Source: Sceloporus undulatus (Eukaryota > Chordata > Lepidosauria > Squamata > Phrynosomatidae). From it: 64,000 bases of DNA. The notes under the pieces are model-generated. The model saw nothing but the letters and a program-made list of their open reading frames with translations, was not told the origin of the DNA and made no database searches. The translations under genes and the position numbers were made by a program. Each line of letters begins with the position of its first letter. The first letter of the stretch is position 1. Positions 1 to 11,928 of the stretch are shown piece after piece. The DNA is taken from contig NC_056527.1 in NCBI RefSeq assembly GCF_019175285.1, positions 113,553,434-113,617,433 of the forward strand. Direction: 5' to 3'.

Positions 1-98
1 ATGGTCTTCTGTAAAGGGAAGTCATGCATGTGGAGCAGGAAATCCACTGCCATCAATAGAATCTGGTTCACTTTCCAGCCTTGAGAGTTGTTGTCAGT

Positions 99-589
99 AT
101 GGAAATGAAGCTCTTGATGTGTTTCATCATCATCTTCCCTACATGTGAGGGAAAAAACCCTCTTAAAATTGCTCTTTAAGTATTGTATTGCACATCAGTA
201 GAATTATTTTTCTCTGAAATTGCTTTGTCTCATGTTACTTCTTATTCTTCTCCTTTCCCTCCTTTAATCCATTGCAGATATTTCCTCCCAGGTTACCACT
301 ACAGAGTCTGGTGGCGGCATGAAGAAGCCAGGAGAGACTTTGCATCTGATCTGTACAGTCTCTGGATTTTCTTTAACAGACTCAACCTATGCAATGCATT
401 GGGTCCATCAAGTCTCAGGAAAGGGATTGGTGTGGGCTGGAGCTATCTGGCATGATGGAACTGCTAGATATAAAAGTGCTCTCCAAGGACGGATCACCAT
501 TACAAAAGACAACGCAAAAAAGCAGGTGTTCTTGCAACTGAGCAGCTTGAAGCCTGAAGACACTGCTGTATATTATTGCACAAGAGATG
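99..589 (+). CDS. IGHV: IGHV segment VH01, family A, open
   Basis: Germline heavy-chain V segment. The leader exon is 99-144 (starts MEMKLLMCFIIIF, donor GTGAGG) and the V exon is 278-589 after acceptor TTGCAG; the codon across the splice is T+AT. FR1 reads QVTTTESGGGMKKPG, the first Cys lies in LHLICTVSG, and the second in AVYYCTRD right before the RSS. CDR1 is two residues longer than in VH03 (TDSTYAMH). FR2 is odd: VHQVSGKGLVW replaces the usual (V/I)RQ-PGKGLEW, so pairing with a light chain may be altered. The octamer should lie just left of the window, because position 1 onward aligns with sequence downstream of the VH03 octamer. The frame is open throughout, so I call it potentially functional. 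Confidence 0.93.
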
Positions 590-628
590 CACACTGAAGT
601 AATCTTGCTCAGAGGCAGTACAAAAACC
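590..628 (+). other. 23-RSS of VH01
   Basis: Heptamer CACACTG (590-596), 23-bp spacer, nonamer ACAAAAACC (620-628). The heptamer differs from CACAGTG at one base outside the critical CAC. It directs RAG cleavage at the V edge. Confidence 0.88.
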
Positions 629-859
629 ACTCTTTCTGAAAAGCAGGCATTCATTATTTGTCCATTTTTAACCGTATTTCCAAACTGTTCCTTTTTATTT
701 ATTTATTTTTAGTTTCATGTAATATCGTGTATATCTGTTTTTATTCCCCTCCCCGTATCCTTGTTTACAGCATATTTCAGTGATTAGTCACCATATGCAC
801 AGCAAAACCCATCAGAAGGCTATTATATTAGTCGATTATTCCACTGGTTTAAATAAGGC

Positions 860-1520
860 CTTGTTTACATTGGTGATTTCCCCCTAAATTCCCCCTAGGC
901 CCAATGCATTCTATTTACATTACACAGGGCCAAACCCTTCAATCTGGTCTGGATTGTCGCCATGAAAACCACACCTTATTTAGAGACTCTGGGGCTTAAC
1001 AGACTGCCCCTTTCAAGTGGCCTGCTGCTGCCCCTTTCAGTGCCAGATTGGGGCTGTGGCAACCACATTCTGCGGCCCCAATCTGGAATTTCCACAGCAC
1101 AAAAAGGAGCCGCAAAAAGCAATTGTTTTCTACCATGGAAAGGGTGTCTTTGCTGCCACTGCAGCACGTTCTGATGCTCAGTTTACCACTGCGTCATCAG
1201 AACACAGCACCAAAGGAGCCTTGTGATGCTGCCTGCCATGACGTTGGGCACACAGTGTGATGGTGACATCAGGGCAGCTCCAGGGCATGCGTTGTGTGGA
1301 TGCCACGGCCCCACTCTGCCCTGAGTCCAGCGTATAATGCTGGTCTGTACAGCCTCTCCTGTTCCTAACCTGTATTTAAATAACTCACTTTTTGCTTTAA
1401 GTTTTTTGGCTCTGCTCGCAGTGATACCAATGACTGCCTTTTCACTTATCATCGCTGCAAGCTGCCCAGCACTGCCACTTTGGACACAAATGATTTTGAG
1501 ATCATAATAAGTCATACAGT
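860..1520. repeat. Dispersed GC-rich repeat, family unknown
   Basis: Compositionally distinct block with several overlapping short frames on both strands, as expected of folded or palindromic repeats. Similar wording (GGGGCTG, GCAGC, AAAAGGAGC-type stretches) recurs near 39,700-40,000. I do not recognise the family. Confidence 0.35.
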
Positions 1521-2351
1521 ATCAACAGCATGGCTGTGTTCCTCATCCTGACCTTAGCACCCAAACCAAGCTATGAAAAAGTCATTTGCTGCAAGGGCTG
1601 AAAACCCTCAGAAAAAGCGAGCAGATAAGAGATGAATTCAGGGGAAATTCAAAACCATCCCAGAATGTTTTGGTAAGTGTAGACCCACTTTAAGAAGATG
1701 ATCTATAGATAGTTGATAAACAGAGAACAGATAAAAAGGTCCTTTGATATTTTCCCTCTGTTCAACCAGACATGGGCATGGTTATTTCTCCCTGCTAAGT
1801 CAGTCTAAGTACCTCTTAATTGATAGACAACCCACTGATTTCCATGCCCTCAATATTTCATGAATTTGTATTAGTTAAAGATCTACGGAATTAATAAAAT
1901 ATCTTTCAGTAGGGAACCTTGCCTTATCACCAACCAGGGAAAAGATCTTATTTCAAAATTTGAGAGCAGTGATTGCACACAGTGGTTAAGTTTCCCTTAT
2001 CCAGAATTCTGAAAGACGAAATATTAAAAAAAAAAAAAAACAACCCCAAAACTTTTTTCATGGGTGGTTGAGATAATGATACCTTTGCTATCTGATGGTT
2101 CAATGCACACAAACTTTCTTTCATGCACAAAATTATTAAAATATGTTGTATAAAATTACCTTCAGACTATGTGTATAAGGTGTCTATGAAACATAAATGA
2201 TTTTTTTTAGATAGGTCCCATCTCCAAGATATCACATTTTGTATTTATATGCAAAAAGGGTATCTGAAATCCAAAATAAAATAATAAAATAAAACAAAAA
2301 CCTGAAATCCCAGACACTTGTGATCCTGAGCATTTTGGATAAGGGAGACTC

Positions 2352-2353
<2 letters not shown>

Positions 2354-2387
<34 letters not shown>
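2354..2387 (+). repeat. (CT)n microsatellite
   Basis: About 17 uninterrupted CT dinucleotides. Confidence 0.95.
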
Positions 2388-2390
<3 letters not shown>

Positions 2391-3814
2391 CATATTAAGT
2401 AGAATTGGGCAGCCATGTCAGGCAGTCTTTTGAAAATGGCAGGGGGGAAAATGTTTTCATGTGTTTCTATTCTATTTTGAATGCCATCACTGGACGAGTT
2501 GCATGTAGAATAATGTGACAAGCAACAACGCAGGTAAAGTTGTCAGGTCAGAAGCCAAAACCAGAAACAATTCCTGTAGAGGTCAAAGTGGATAGGTCTT
2601 AGTGATGTCCTTAAGCACAATAATAATAATAAAAAGGACCAACCACATTTGTTCAGAGCATATAATAAAAACTAAGGGTGCAGTTCTACACTGTGGGAAT
2701 AATATTAACCCTTTCAGACTTTGCAAGGTTAAAAGGGAGCCATATAATTGATGTAAACAAGGTATGTCCAAGATGCATAAAAAGTACAAAGAAAGAAAGA
2801 AAGAAAGAAAACACTCCGTGGTTGGTTCCTATAGGAAAGCAAGGAGCCATTTGTCTTCTGCAACTCGAGACTGTCTCACAATTCTAATAGATAGGTCAGA
2901 TCTCTATCTGCAAATAAGAGGCTGAAAATATAGAGAACACTGATGGATATTTCTGTGTTGGAGTAAAATAACAATGGAAATCTGGTCTGGATTTCCATGT
3001 TTCCTGTGCAAATAAGGAAAACAAAACAAAGCAACCCCCAACAAATAAACAAAAAAACCCACAAAGAAATACCTTCTCCTACACGATTCATAGGGGAAAC
3101 ATTGCTGATGGTGGCGCTCATGTTCCATGACAGTGGCAAAAGATCAAAGATACATAATATGAAAAATTGCAATAGGACAGAAAGCAGAGAAACAAATTTG
3201 CTCTAACCACAAGAAGTAAATGTCTAAGAACAGTTTCTTTTTACAGAAAAGCTATTTTCAACACCTAAAATATTAAAACTCAAAGTCTCCTAATTTTTAC
3301 ACTCTACTATGCTCCTGTACATTTCTTGATCCCTCCCATAATAATAATAATATTTATTTATTTATACCCCGCTGTTCAGCCAAAGCTATCAGAGCGGCTT
3401 ACAATTTGTAAATTAGACAAGTTGTTAAATTAGGCAGCTTATATCTTTTCTTTTCTTCTTACAGTTTTAACAGTGCCATGTAAGAATATGCGAGATACAG
3501 AGGCATACTATTAGAATCCAACTATTAGAATCATTTAAAGGTGTGAATGGAAGTTGTTCTCTTGTTTTCTACCATTTTAAAGGGATATATCTGGAATGTT
3601 TTGGCATGGAAAGTATTTATTGCACAGTTGAGTCATGACACAAACCAATTTTGTTTTGCGAATCTGGGAGATTTTCACATTTCCCTAACTTCGATTAGTA
3701 CAGCCAGTCCAAAAAATATTATGAGAGCCATCTGAGAGAAGGTGAAATTAGGGATTTCTTGAACAGTGGCACCATTAGAAAAAAAAATCACATCCCTGCC
3801 TCACTCTCTGGGGC

Positions 3815-4027
3815 TGTGTCTGCATTGCAAAATAATGCAGTTTGACAACACTTTAACTACCATCCTATGGAATTCTGGGATTTGAAGTTTTGGTGGAGCA
3901 CCCGAGCTCTCTAACAGAAAAGGCTAAATATTTCACCAAACTACAAATTCAAAATTCAGTAGCACTGATCCATAACAGTTAAAGCGGTGCTAAACTGCAT
4001 TATTTCTGCCATGCAGATGCAGCCCCA
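3815..4027. mobile_element. Palindromic ~210-bp MITE, copy 1
   Basis: The ends are inverted (GGGGCTGTGTCTGCA at the left, TGCAGATGCAGCCCC at the right). The inner arms also mirror each other: a 'GGGATTTGAAGTTTTG' motif, a central 'AGAAAAGGCTAAA', then 'CAAACTACAAATTC'. The family recurs at 27.2, 32.8, 36.4, 43.5, 53.4 and 58.1 kb. It has no coding capacity. Confidence 0.7.
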
Positions 4028-4670
4028 GATAAGGAAGCAAGGGGTGTGATTTCTCTGGAGGCTCTCTGAAAAAAATGCCTGATTTCACATTGCCATCTAC
4101 TAGACTGTAGATAGTTGGGTCCAAATTCCACAGTGTTGGAGGAAAATCTCACCAAGCAGGTCCATATTGGGTGGGGGAAGCCTTTAGGTTATTTTTTCCC
4201 CTTGCACTAAAGTTATGAAGATATAAAAATAAAACTGTACCAAAGTACACTAAAATATCCTAAATATTACAGAAGTGCACTAAATTTTCCAATTACACTC
4301 AGAAGTACTCTTTGCCTTTCTGCTTATCCTTTACATTTTAAAGTACTTATCTTCTACATTTTAGAAAACTTTTGACCCATAACATTGCAGTCCATCTAAT
4401 CTGTGGGTATAATTTTGAAAATATCTTACGTTGGATTCATTCTTTGTGATATAGAGTAGCTTATTCTTATTTCTTACTCATTTCAATGGAGCTGTTCCAC
4501 TGTATACTTATTGTCAGAAAAGAAAAAACAGACATGAATACCATCTCACTTTAACAAGATTTTTGCTACATATGATTTGTTTGAGGAGATAGTTCTTTCA
4601 CAGCATATTTACTCTCACAAATTCGTCTGCATCAAACCACTCCTTACTAACAGCATTGTGTTTTTGCATC

Positions 4671-4678
4671 ATGCAAAT
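4671..4678 (+). promoter_or_regulatory. Ig octamer of VH02
   Basis: Perfect ATGCAAAT, 139 nt before the relic leader ATG. Confidence 0.8.
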
Positions 4679-4809
4679 TATCTTTGAGGTCTCCATTATT
4701 AAGGACAACTTCCAGGGAAAAGGATACAGATTCAGTAGACTTTGGTGGAACTGAATTTGGACCCCTCTCAGCCATCTAATCCTAGAAGGAATCTCTGTCA
4801 AGGGGAGCA

Positions 4810-5396
4810 ATGCAATTAACAATCTGACAAACATCTTAATGCTCTTTCCTGCATGAAAGAAGTAATCTGGATGTTTCCTCTTATGAAGACCATCTAATTC
4901 AGAGATTCCCAAACTTTGGTCCTCCAGGTGTTTTGCACTTCAACTCCCAGAAGCCACAGCCAGCTTGGCCAACAGTCAGGAATTTTGGGAGATGAAAGTC
5001 CAAAATATCTAGAGGACCAAAGTTTGGGAACTACTGAAATTGATTCTTAGCTAACTTTATGTTACTTTCTTTTTGTCCTTCTATATCCTGCAGGTGTTTT
5101 CTCACAAATTGCCCTTACAGATCTGAGAGTGGCCTGAAGAAACCTGGAGAATCCCTGCAATTGACCTGTACAGTCTCTGGATTTTCTTTAGCAAGCTATG
5201 CAATGAACTGGGATTCCAGCCACCAGGAAAGGGTCTGGAATGGCTGGGAATTGTCTGGGCCAGTGGAAGCCTTAACTATAACAGTGCTCTACAAAATAAA
5301 ATCACACTTAACAAAAGAGAACTCAAAAGGCCAGGTTCTCCTGCAACTGGTCAGCCTGAAGACTGAAGATATTGCCACATATTACTGTGCAAGATG
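4810..5396 (+). pseudogene. IGHV: IGHV pseudogene VH02, family A
   Basis: Remains of a family A segment. The leader relic at 4810-4854 aligns with the VH06 leader but has lost one base and its donor (GAAAG in place of GTAAG). The V exon is 5094-5396. It is frameshifted twice: once in FR1, around the ACAGATCTGAG stretch where the usual ESGG coding is disturbed, and once at the start of FR2, where bases are missing from the W(V/I)RQP codons. Family features remain: [24 protein letters not shown], then in another frame GKGLEW. The last Cys codon and RSS are intact. A 137-bp palindromic MITE sits between leader and V exon. It could still serve as a gene-conversion donor, but not as a V gene. Confidence 0.88.
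4900..5036. mobile_element. Palindromic MITE (CAG...CTG ends)
   Basis: 137 bp with inverted ends around TTCCCAAACTTTGG at the left and CCAAAGTTTGGGAA at the right, starting CAG and ending CTG as in hAT-type MITEs. I could not see a clean target-site duplication. It lies inside the leader intron of VH02. Confidence 0.65.
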
Positions 5397-5435
5397 CACA
5401 GTGGGGAACTCCTCCTTAGAAATACTACAGAAACT
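5397..5435 (+). other. 23-RSS of VH02
   Basis: Heptamer CACAGTG (5397-5403, consensus), 23-bp spacer, nonamer ACAGAAACT (5427-5435, diverged). Confidence 0.8.
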
Positions 5436-6116
5436 ACTTTTCCTGGTCAATGCCAGCCAAAGACACTTTCATCCTGCTAAAACTCTACTTTTCTAGCTTC
5501 ATGTGTCAAAGTCCTAAGATGTATGGATGTGGACATTTATTATTTTTAATCAGTTTTATAGTGTATTAGTGAGGTTTTTAATGTGTTCTTATGGAAGTCG
5601 CCTTGGGTCCCATCCTGGGAGAAGGGCTGCATATAAACAAATAAATATCATTCATTGTGGTTTAGACCATACATTTGAAATTAGCCATCCAGAGGTGGTG
5701 GTAGTTAGAAGCAACGTCCACAGAATATGTGCACATTTATTTACAGAAACTCAATGCAAAAGAGATATAGGTAAAAACATGAGAAACAGAGAGGGATACC
5801 CATTTCCATAAAAGGAATCAAGAAAAACTCATCCCAAGAAGTTATGTTTGTGGCATGGGACACTGAAATGAAATGATTAGATTGGAGAAGTATTGCAGAT
5901 CTGGAGTGAGAGATCATCATCACCATCTCCCCATCACCACTCCTCCACTGACCTCTTTTCTGGGTCATAGGGAGTTGCCTGGAGTCGTGAGCATATCTCC
6001 TTTCTTTAAAAGATGAGAACCTCTAATGGTATCAGATGAAGTGGGCTAGAATCCACAAAACTGTATCCCAAATCATACTTATTTGCTTTTCAAGTGGAAC
6101 TAGGCTATTGCTATTG

Positions 6117-6132
6117 CCCCCCCCCCCCCCCC
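6117..6132 (+). repeat. Poly-C tract
   Basis: Sixteen consecutive C bases followed by CAC repeats. Confidence 0.9.
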
Positions 6133-6971
6133 ACCACCACAATACGCATACAGGCATACACACCTGCAACCAGAAAAAAAATCGCAGCAATAGGGACTTG
6201 CTGAACTACTTCTCATATTTGACAACTTACCAAGTGAATAATATCAGGTCCGTTGATTCCAGGAATGGGCCATAATGTGTCCTGGAGCTCAATTTTGTAG
6301 CTCCTGAAGTTTCCCAGAACCCCCAAATGGTATGATTTTTCAGGCAAATTCACCCCATACACAGTAACCCCATAATGTATGAAAACATGTGAAAATACCC
6401 CAGAACTCCATACCATCCCCCAAATGCTTCTGTTTCCCCACTCAAAATGTCAAGCAAAATTGACACCATGCCACTTCCTTGCATAAATTTGGAAATGGAG
6501 GTATTTGGGTTCGCTCTGGGTAGGTCAGCCTGTGTTCAGAGGATGGCCTGCATGCAGTTGCCCTCCCCTGATGCAGTGTGTGAATTTATCAGCCCCTGAA
6601 TAACTAATCTGTTAGAAGTAAGGGTCAAATTCTCAACTGCAGTGGTTTCTTCCTGCAGCTAAATGTCTGTCTAGCTGCTCCAGAGTGATTGGTCAATTAA
6701 ATCCAAGCCAGAATATGCCAAAGAATCCGGTTGTACTCCTGCTTTGATCCGCAGGGAGAGGCGGAAAATATAAATAAATTATTTATTATTATTTATTAAA
6801 GGTCAGGAGGAAGAGGAGGAGAGGATGACTCAAGCCAGCAATAGAAGTGACAAGATGGAGAGCAATTCAGAAAACTCCAAAGACCACCAGTTGGAAGTTT
6901 TTGGTTGTTATTACTGTTTAATCATACCAAGAACCTGTACATTTTCATGGCCATTGACTGGAGATTCAGGA

Positions 6972-6972
<1 letters not shown>

Positions 6973-7010
<38 letters not shown>
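6973..7010. repeat. (TA)n microsatellite
   Basis: About 19 TA dinucleotides in a row; it explains the YIYIYI stretches in the local open frames. Confidence 0.95.
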
Positions 7011-7015
<5 letters not shown>

Positions 7016-7208
7016 AAAAGGAAACTTTCTAAGCTATGCCCAGTAAATATTCCTTCTCTGTTTACAACTGAAAGAAATAAAACAGAATGGTAGACTGGGC
7101 AGTAATATGAAGGGATATGAAGATCTGCTGTCGGCTGAAGTCACCAATTCTTTACTTTTCTTTTGTTTCAGAGTGTGATGGTCTTATATTAGCAATGGTT
7201 CTGGTGTC

Positions 7209-7216
7209 ATGCAAAT
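7209..7216 (+). promoter_or_regulatory. Ig octamer of VH03
   Basis: Perfect ATGCAAAT, 121 nt before the VH03 ATG. Confidence 0.88.
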
Positions 7217-7329
7217 CTTTCTTGTGCATCCTTCTTTAAAGGGAAGTTACAAGTGGTGGGCAGACTGTTCGTGTTCCTTGAGTGAATTTGGCTTCGTTTG
7301 GGGGAGTTCCTTCCCACAGTCAGTCAGTC

Positions 7330-7781
7330 ATGGAATCGATCCTTTTCATAAGTTTCCTAATGATCTTCCCTGCATGTAAATAAACCCTTCCATTTCTCTT
7401 GATTTTTATATAATAGTTATTACATTTTATTTTTCTTCATTTTTGACTATGTTTATGTTCTTTTCCTATGCCTGAAGACATTTCCTCCCAGGTGACCCTC
7501 ACAGAGTCTGGTGGTGGTCTGAAGAAGCCAGGAGAGACTCTGCACCTGACCTGTACAGTCTCTGGATTTTCTCTAACAAGCTACAGTGTGCACTGGATCC
7601 GTCAACCTCCCAGAAAAGGACTAGAATGGGCAGGAGCTATGTGGAGTGGTGGGAGCAATAGCTACAACAGTGCTCTCCAAAACCGCATCAGCATCACAAG
7701 GGACACCTCAAAAGGCCAAGTGTTCCTGCAACTCAGTGACCTGAAATCTGAAGATACTGCAGTGTATTACTGTGCCAGAGA
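7330..7781 (+). CDS. IGHV: IGHV segment VH03, family A, open
   Basis: Leader exon 7330-7375 ([15 protein letters not shown], donor GTAAAT). V exon 7478-7781, phase-matched to the leader (T+AC). The acceptor is GAAG, weaker than the usual CAG but at the same place as in VH01. FR1 is [15 protein letters not shown], Cys23 in [11 protein letters not shown]2 [15 protein letters not shown]3 [18 protein letters not shown], and the last Cys in AVYYCARD. All frames are open and framework landmarks are in place, so it looks functional. It is the best representative of family A in the window and closest to VH06. Confidence 0.95.
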
Positions 7782-7820
7782 CACAGTGAGGAAATCTTTC
7801 TTGGAGGCCATACAAAAACT
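7782..7820 (+). other. 23-RSS of VH03
   Basis: Consensus heptamer CACAGTG (7782-7788), 23-bp spacer, nonamer ACAAAAACT (7812-7820). Confidence 0.92.
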
Positions 7821-8058
7821 CCTCCTCCTGGAAAGCAGGCATTAATCATTTATACCTTTGTATGAAACAGCTGCAAGCAAAACCATTTTTCATCCTGTCT
7901 GCCTCCAAGCCACCAATGTAAACAATGAATACAGCACCAATAGTACAAAAATGACAAGCTATAAATGTGGCCATAGAAACACAAGCAGAGATAATGTAAA
8001 GGCTTTTAAACAGTCTAAAGTAAGTAACGGAAGTCAATAGCTGGACTATCTTCCCTTA

Positions 8059-8061
8059 ATA

Positions 8062-8101
<40 letters not shown>

Positions 8102-8195
8102 TGTTTTATTTATAGACCGCTATTCCGCAATGATCATAGCGGTGTACAGTAAAAATTGTAATACAATACAAAATACAAAAAAGGTGACAGTTAAA
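8059..8195 (-). mobile_element. Retroelement 3' end with (AAT)n tail
   Basis: An AAT run (8059-8101) is followed by a motif, ATGTTTTATTTATAGACCGC, that also begins the tRNA SINE at 34.3 kb. In this orientation it is the 3' tail of a SINE or its partner LINE. Homology is lost where the minisatellite begins. Confidence 0.55.
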
Positions 8196-10595
8196 GGAGG
8201 GAGAAGTCTCATCCTTCAGGCAGTCCCCGATGTTGCTGGGTCTGCNNNNNNNNNNNNNNNNNNNNNNNNNTTGGACGAAGTATTAATGTTAAGGGGGGAG
8301 AAGTTCTCATCCTTTCAGGCAAGTAATTCCCTTAATGGGCCTGTGCTATTTGGGTCTGCTGATCGCTCCCTCTGAGGACAGATGATAGTTGAGGGGGGAG
8401 GGGCCTCTTCTTTCAGGCCAGTCTCCGATGTTGCTGGGGTGATCTGCCTGACGTCCTCTGAGACCAAAGGACAGATTGAAGAGGGAGGGGCCTCTTCTTT
8501 CAGGCAGTCCCCGATGTTGCTGGGGTCTGCCTGATCGCTCCCTCTGGAGGCCAAGATGACAGTTGAGGAGGGAGGGGCCTCTTCTTTTACGGCAGTTCCC
8601 GATGTTGCGGGGTCTGCCTGATCGCTCCCTCTGAGGCCAAGATGACAGTTGAAGGGGAGGGGCCGCTTCTTTCAGGCTCCCCGATGTTGCTGGGTCTGCC
8701 TGATCGCTCCTCTCTGAGGCCAAGATGACAGTGAGGAGGGAGGGGCCTCTCTTTTTAGAGTTCCCGAGTTGTGCGGTTGCCTGATTGTCCTCTGAGCGCA
8801 AGATGACAGTTGAAGAGGGAGGGGCTCTCTTTCAGGCAGTCCCGATGTTGTGGGTCTGCCTGATCGCTCCTCTGAGGCCAAGATGAACAGTTGCGGAGGG
8901 AGGGGCCTCTTCCTTTAGGCAGTCCCGATGTTGCTGGGTCTGCCTGACCGCTCCCTCTGAGGCCAAGATGCAGTTAAGGAGGGAGGGGCCTCTTCCTTCA
9001 GGCAGTCCCCAATGTTGCGGCCTGCCTGATCGCTCCCCTGAGGCCCAAGATGACAGTTGAGGAGGGAGGGCCTCTTCGTTCCAGGCTGTCCCCGATGTTG
9101 CTGGGTCTGCCTGATCGCTCCCTCTGAGGCCAAGATGACTGTTGAGGGGGAGGGGTCTTTCTTTCAGGCAGTCCCCGATGTTGCTGGGTCTGCCTGATCG
9201 GTCTCTGAGGCCAAGATGACAGTTGAGGAGGGAGGGGCTCTTCTTTCAGGCAGTTCCCGATGTTGCTGGGTCTGCCTGATCGCTCCCTCTGAGGCCAAGA
9301 TGACAGTTGAAGAGGGAGGGGCCTCTTCTTTCAGGCAGTCCCCGATGTTGCTGGGTCTGCCTGATCGCTCCCTCTGAGGCCAAGATGACGTTGAGGGGGA
9401 GGGGCCTCTTCTTTCAGGCAGTTCCGATTTGCTGGGTCTTGCCGATCGCTCTCTGAGGCCAAGGATACAGTTGAAGAGGGAGGGGGCCTCTTCTTTCAGG
9501 CAGTTCCCGATGTTGCTGGGTCTGCTGACCGCTTCCCTCTGAGGCCAAAATGACAGTTAGGAGGAGGGGGGCCTTCTTCAGGAGTCCCAATGTGATGGGC
9601 ATGCTCTGATCGCTCCTTGGGCAAAGATGACAGTTGAGGAGGAAGGGCCCTCTTTTCAGGCTGTCCCGATGTTGTGGGTCTGCCTGATCGCTCCCTCTGA
9701 GGCCAAGATGACTGTTGAGGGGGGAGGGGCCTCTTTTAGGCAGTCCCGATGTTGTGGATCTGCTGATCGCTCCCTCTGAGGCCAATGACATTAAGGAGGA
9801 GGGGCTCTTCTTTCAGGCAGTCCCCGATGTTGCTATCTGCCTGATCGCTCCTCTGAGGCCAAGATGACTGTTGAGGGGGAGGGGCCTCTTCTTTCAGGCA
9901 TCCCCGATGTTGCTGGATCTGCCGATCGCTCCCTCTGAGGCCAAGATGACAGTTAAGGAGGGAGGGGCCTCTCTTTTCAGGCATATCCCGATGTGTTGGG
10001 TCTGCCTGATCGCTCCCTTGAGGCCAAGATGACTGTTGAGGGGGGAGGGGCCTCTTCTTTCAGGCAGTCCCCCGATGTTGGGGTCTCTCGATCGCTCCCT
10101 CTGAGGCAAGATGACTGTTGAGGGGGGAGGGGCCTTCTCTTTCAGGCAGTCCCCGATGTTGCTGGGTCTGCTTGATCGCTCCCTGCGGCCAGGATGACAG
10201 TTGAGGAGGGAGGGGGCCTCTTCCTTCATGCAGTTCCCCGATGTTGCTGGGTCTGCTGAACTCCCTTTGAGGCCAAGATGACTGTTGAGGGGGGGAGGGG
10301 CCTCTTCTTTCAGGCAGGCCACTATGTTGCTGGGTCTGCTTGATCGCTCCCTCTGAGGCCAAGGATGACAGTTGAGGAGGGAGACGTCTTCCATCCTTCA
10401 GGCTAGTCCCTGATTGTGCTGGGTCTGCCTGATCACTCCCTCTGAGGCCAAGATGACTGTTTGAGTGCGGGGGGGAGGGGCCTCTTCTTTCAGCAGGCCC
10501 CGATGTTGCTTGTGGGTCTGCTTGATCGCTCCTCTGAGGCCAAGATGACAGTTGAGGAGGGAGGGGCCCTCTTCCTTCAGGCAGTCCCCTGAGGC
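8190..10595 (+). repeat. Minisatellite, ~85-bp unit, about 28 copies
   Basis: Tandem array with a unit of about 85 bp. Each unit carries CTGATCGCTCCCTCTGAGGC, then CAAGATGACAGTTGAGGAGG, then GCAGTCCCCGATGTTGCTGG. Copies differ mainly by one-base gains and losses, many at homopolymers, which looks more like raw-read error than natural decay. Since 85 is not a multiple of three, the long minus-strand open frames here (up to 189 codons) are by-products. A further piece of the same unit is at 14,045-14,158. Confidence 0.92.
8246..8270. other. Assembly gap (25 N)
   Basis: Run of 25 N inside the first units of the minisatellite. Confidence 0.99.
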
Positions 10596-10599
10596 CAAG

Positions 10600-11789
10600 T
10601 GAACGTATAAATGAAGCCTTAAACACCACTCTAAACTGAGAACCTAGGCAGTTGGGATTTGGAATGTATTACCAATTCAACTATTGGCAACACTTCCTAA
10701 CAGTTTGCTTCAATTTGGATATCACTTCCTAAGAGCTGCATGAAAAAGTCCGTTTTCTGTAACGTGTTGGCTCTCAAAGCTTGAAAAACACAAAATCTAA
10801 GCATACAGCAAGGCATAAGATCGTATCCTAGAAGCAGATTCAAGAATCAGAGAATGGAGACGCAGGCAAACAACCAAACTGACACTAGGACTTCGAGGTC
10901 AAGAAGGGGAAATTAGACAAGATATACAAGTAAATGCTAGAGGATGTTAGGAAGTGCAGAGTGATTCCATTTCTATGTATGGGCTGGAAACGGTGGACAG
11001 GGAAGAAGAAAGCTGAAAAGAGTGAATAATAATTGAAATGTGGTGTTGGGGGAAGAATGGGACACATATCAAGGACTACTAAAAGAGGGATGGTGGGACC
11101 CAGAGCAAATCCAATCTAAACTCTCGTAGAAGCCAACACTGAGGCTGTTGTACTTGAGTAGATATCATGAGAAGGCCATGACTCACTAGAAAAAGCCAAA
11201 AACAAAAACAAAAACAACCTTATAATGCAGCCTAGCCTATATCCTTAAAATAATTTTGTGTATATGAAACAAATTTTGTTTACAGGAAAGCCAAGATGTC
11301 ACTCTCAAAATATGGATAATTTTGATTTTGATTTTTCACAATTCCAGATTACAGGAGACTCAACTTGTAGCAAGGTTTTATCTTCTTAATTCATATTGAC
11401 ACCAATTAATGGAAGGCAACACGAGATTAAGCGAGCTATTTTTCTTTTTAAAAGTTGGTAAACATTTTTCTTTTAAAACAACAACCGAGAGATCAAACCC
11501 AGCAAATAATAACCACCAAAACCTTCACCCATCTCTTCAAGTGTCTCTTTCAGTTATTAGGTTCAGTTGTCCTGCATTCATCTAATTCAATGGAGTTCAG
11601 CTGAATTAGTTTCAGGGCCTGCTGTAGTAGCTGACATCCTCCTATATTTTCATCATGGGACAGCATATATATGAATAGAAAGCAGTAGCAGTGCAGAGAA
11701 GCAGCAGAGTAGAAGGTCTTGGAAAATGTCGCGACTGTAATATTTTGCTTCAAAAAATTAAACCCACCCCTCTCTCTATAAGAGAAGAA
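10600..11789. other. Left part of error-rich block A
   Basis: No gene. From about 10,920 the sequence repeats, with many small indels, the block that begins at 14,160 (offset about 3.24 kb). The 300 bases before that have no partner in the window and no recognised feature. Confidence 0.7.
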
Positions 11790-11797
11790 ATGCAAAT
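11790..11797 (+). promoter_or_regulatory. Ig octamer of VH04
   Basis: Perfect ATGCAAAT in block A; counterpart of 15,023-15,030. Confidence 0.65.
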
Positions 11798-11928
11798 ATG
11801 GGACAGGCCAGTCTTTTAAACTTCTTCCTCTTCTTGGCATGATCAGATTGATAGCGAGAAGTATTTTTGTTGGAAGGTTGCCATCCCATCCAACAAAGGT
11901 TTCTCCCAAACGGACGGAGCCGAGAGAG

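Larger units (their letters stand above)
629..4670. other. Intergenic, VH01 to VH02
   Basis: No gene recognised. It holds a GC-richer dispersed repeat of unknown family at about 860-1520, a CT run at 2354-2387, an AAAG run near 2795, a retroelement 3'-end-like piece at 3339-3420 (ATA-rich start, then a ttatttatttataccccgc-type motif) and a palindromic MITE at 3815-4027. Other open frames here show no family features. Confidence 0.6.
5436..7208. other. Intergenic, VH02 to VH03
   Basis: No gene recognised. It contains a poly-C tract (6117-6132), an AT-rich TTATTATT stretch near 6775-6800 and a (TA)n run (6973-7010). The rest is unassigned A/T-rich sequence. Confidence 0.6.

Noticed and set aside
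8315-10629. Long minus-strand open frames (up to 189 codons) rich in ASEGAIRQTQQH-like words
   Set aside because: By-product of an ~85-bp tandem repeat that shifts frame each unit; not a repeat protein.
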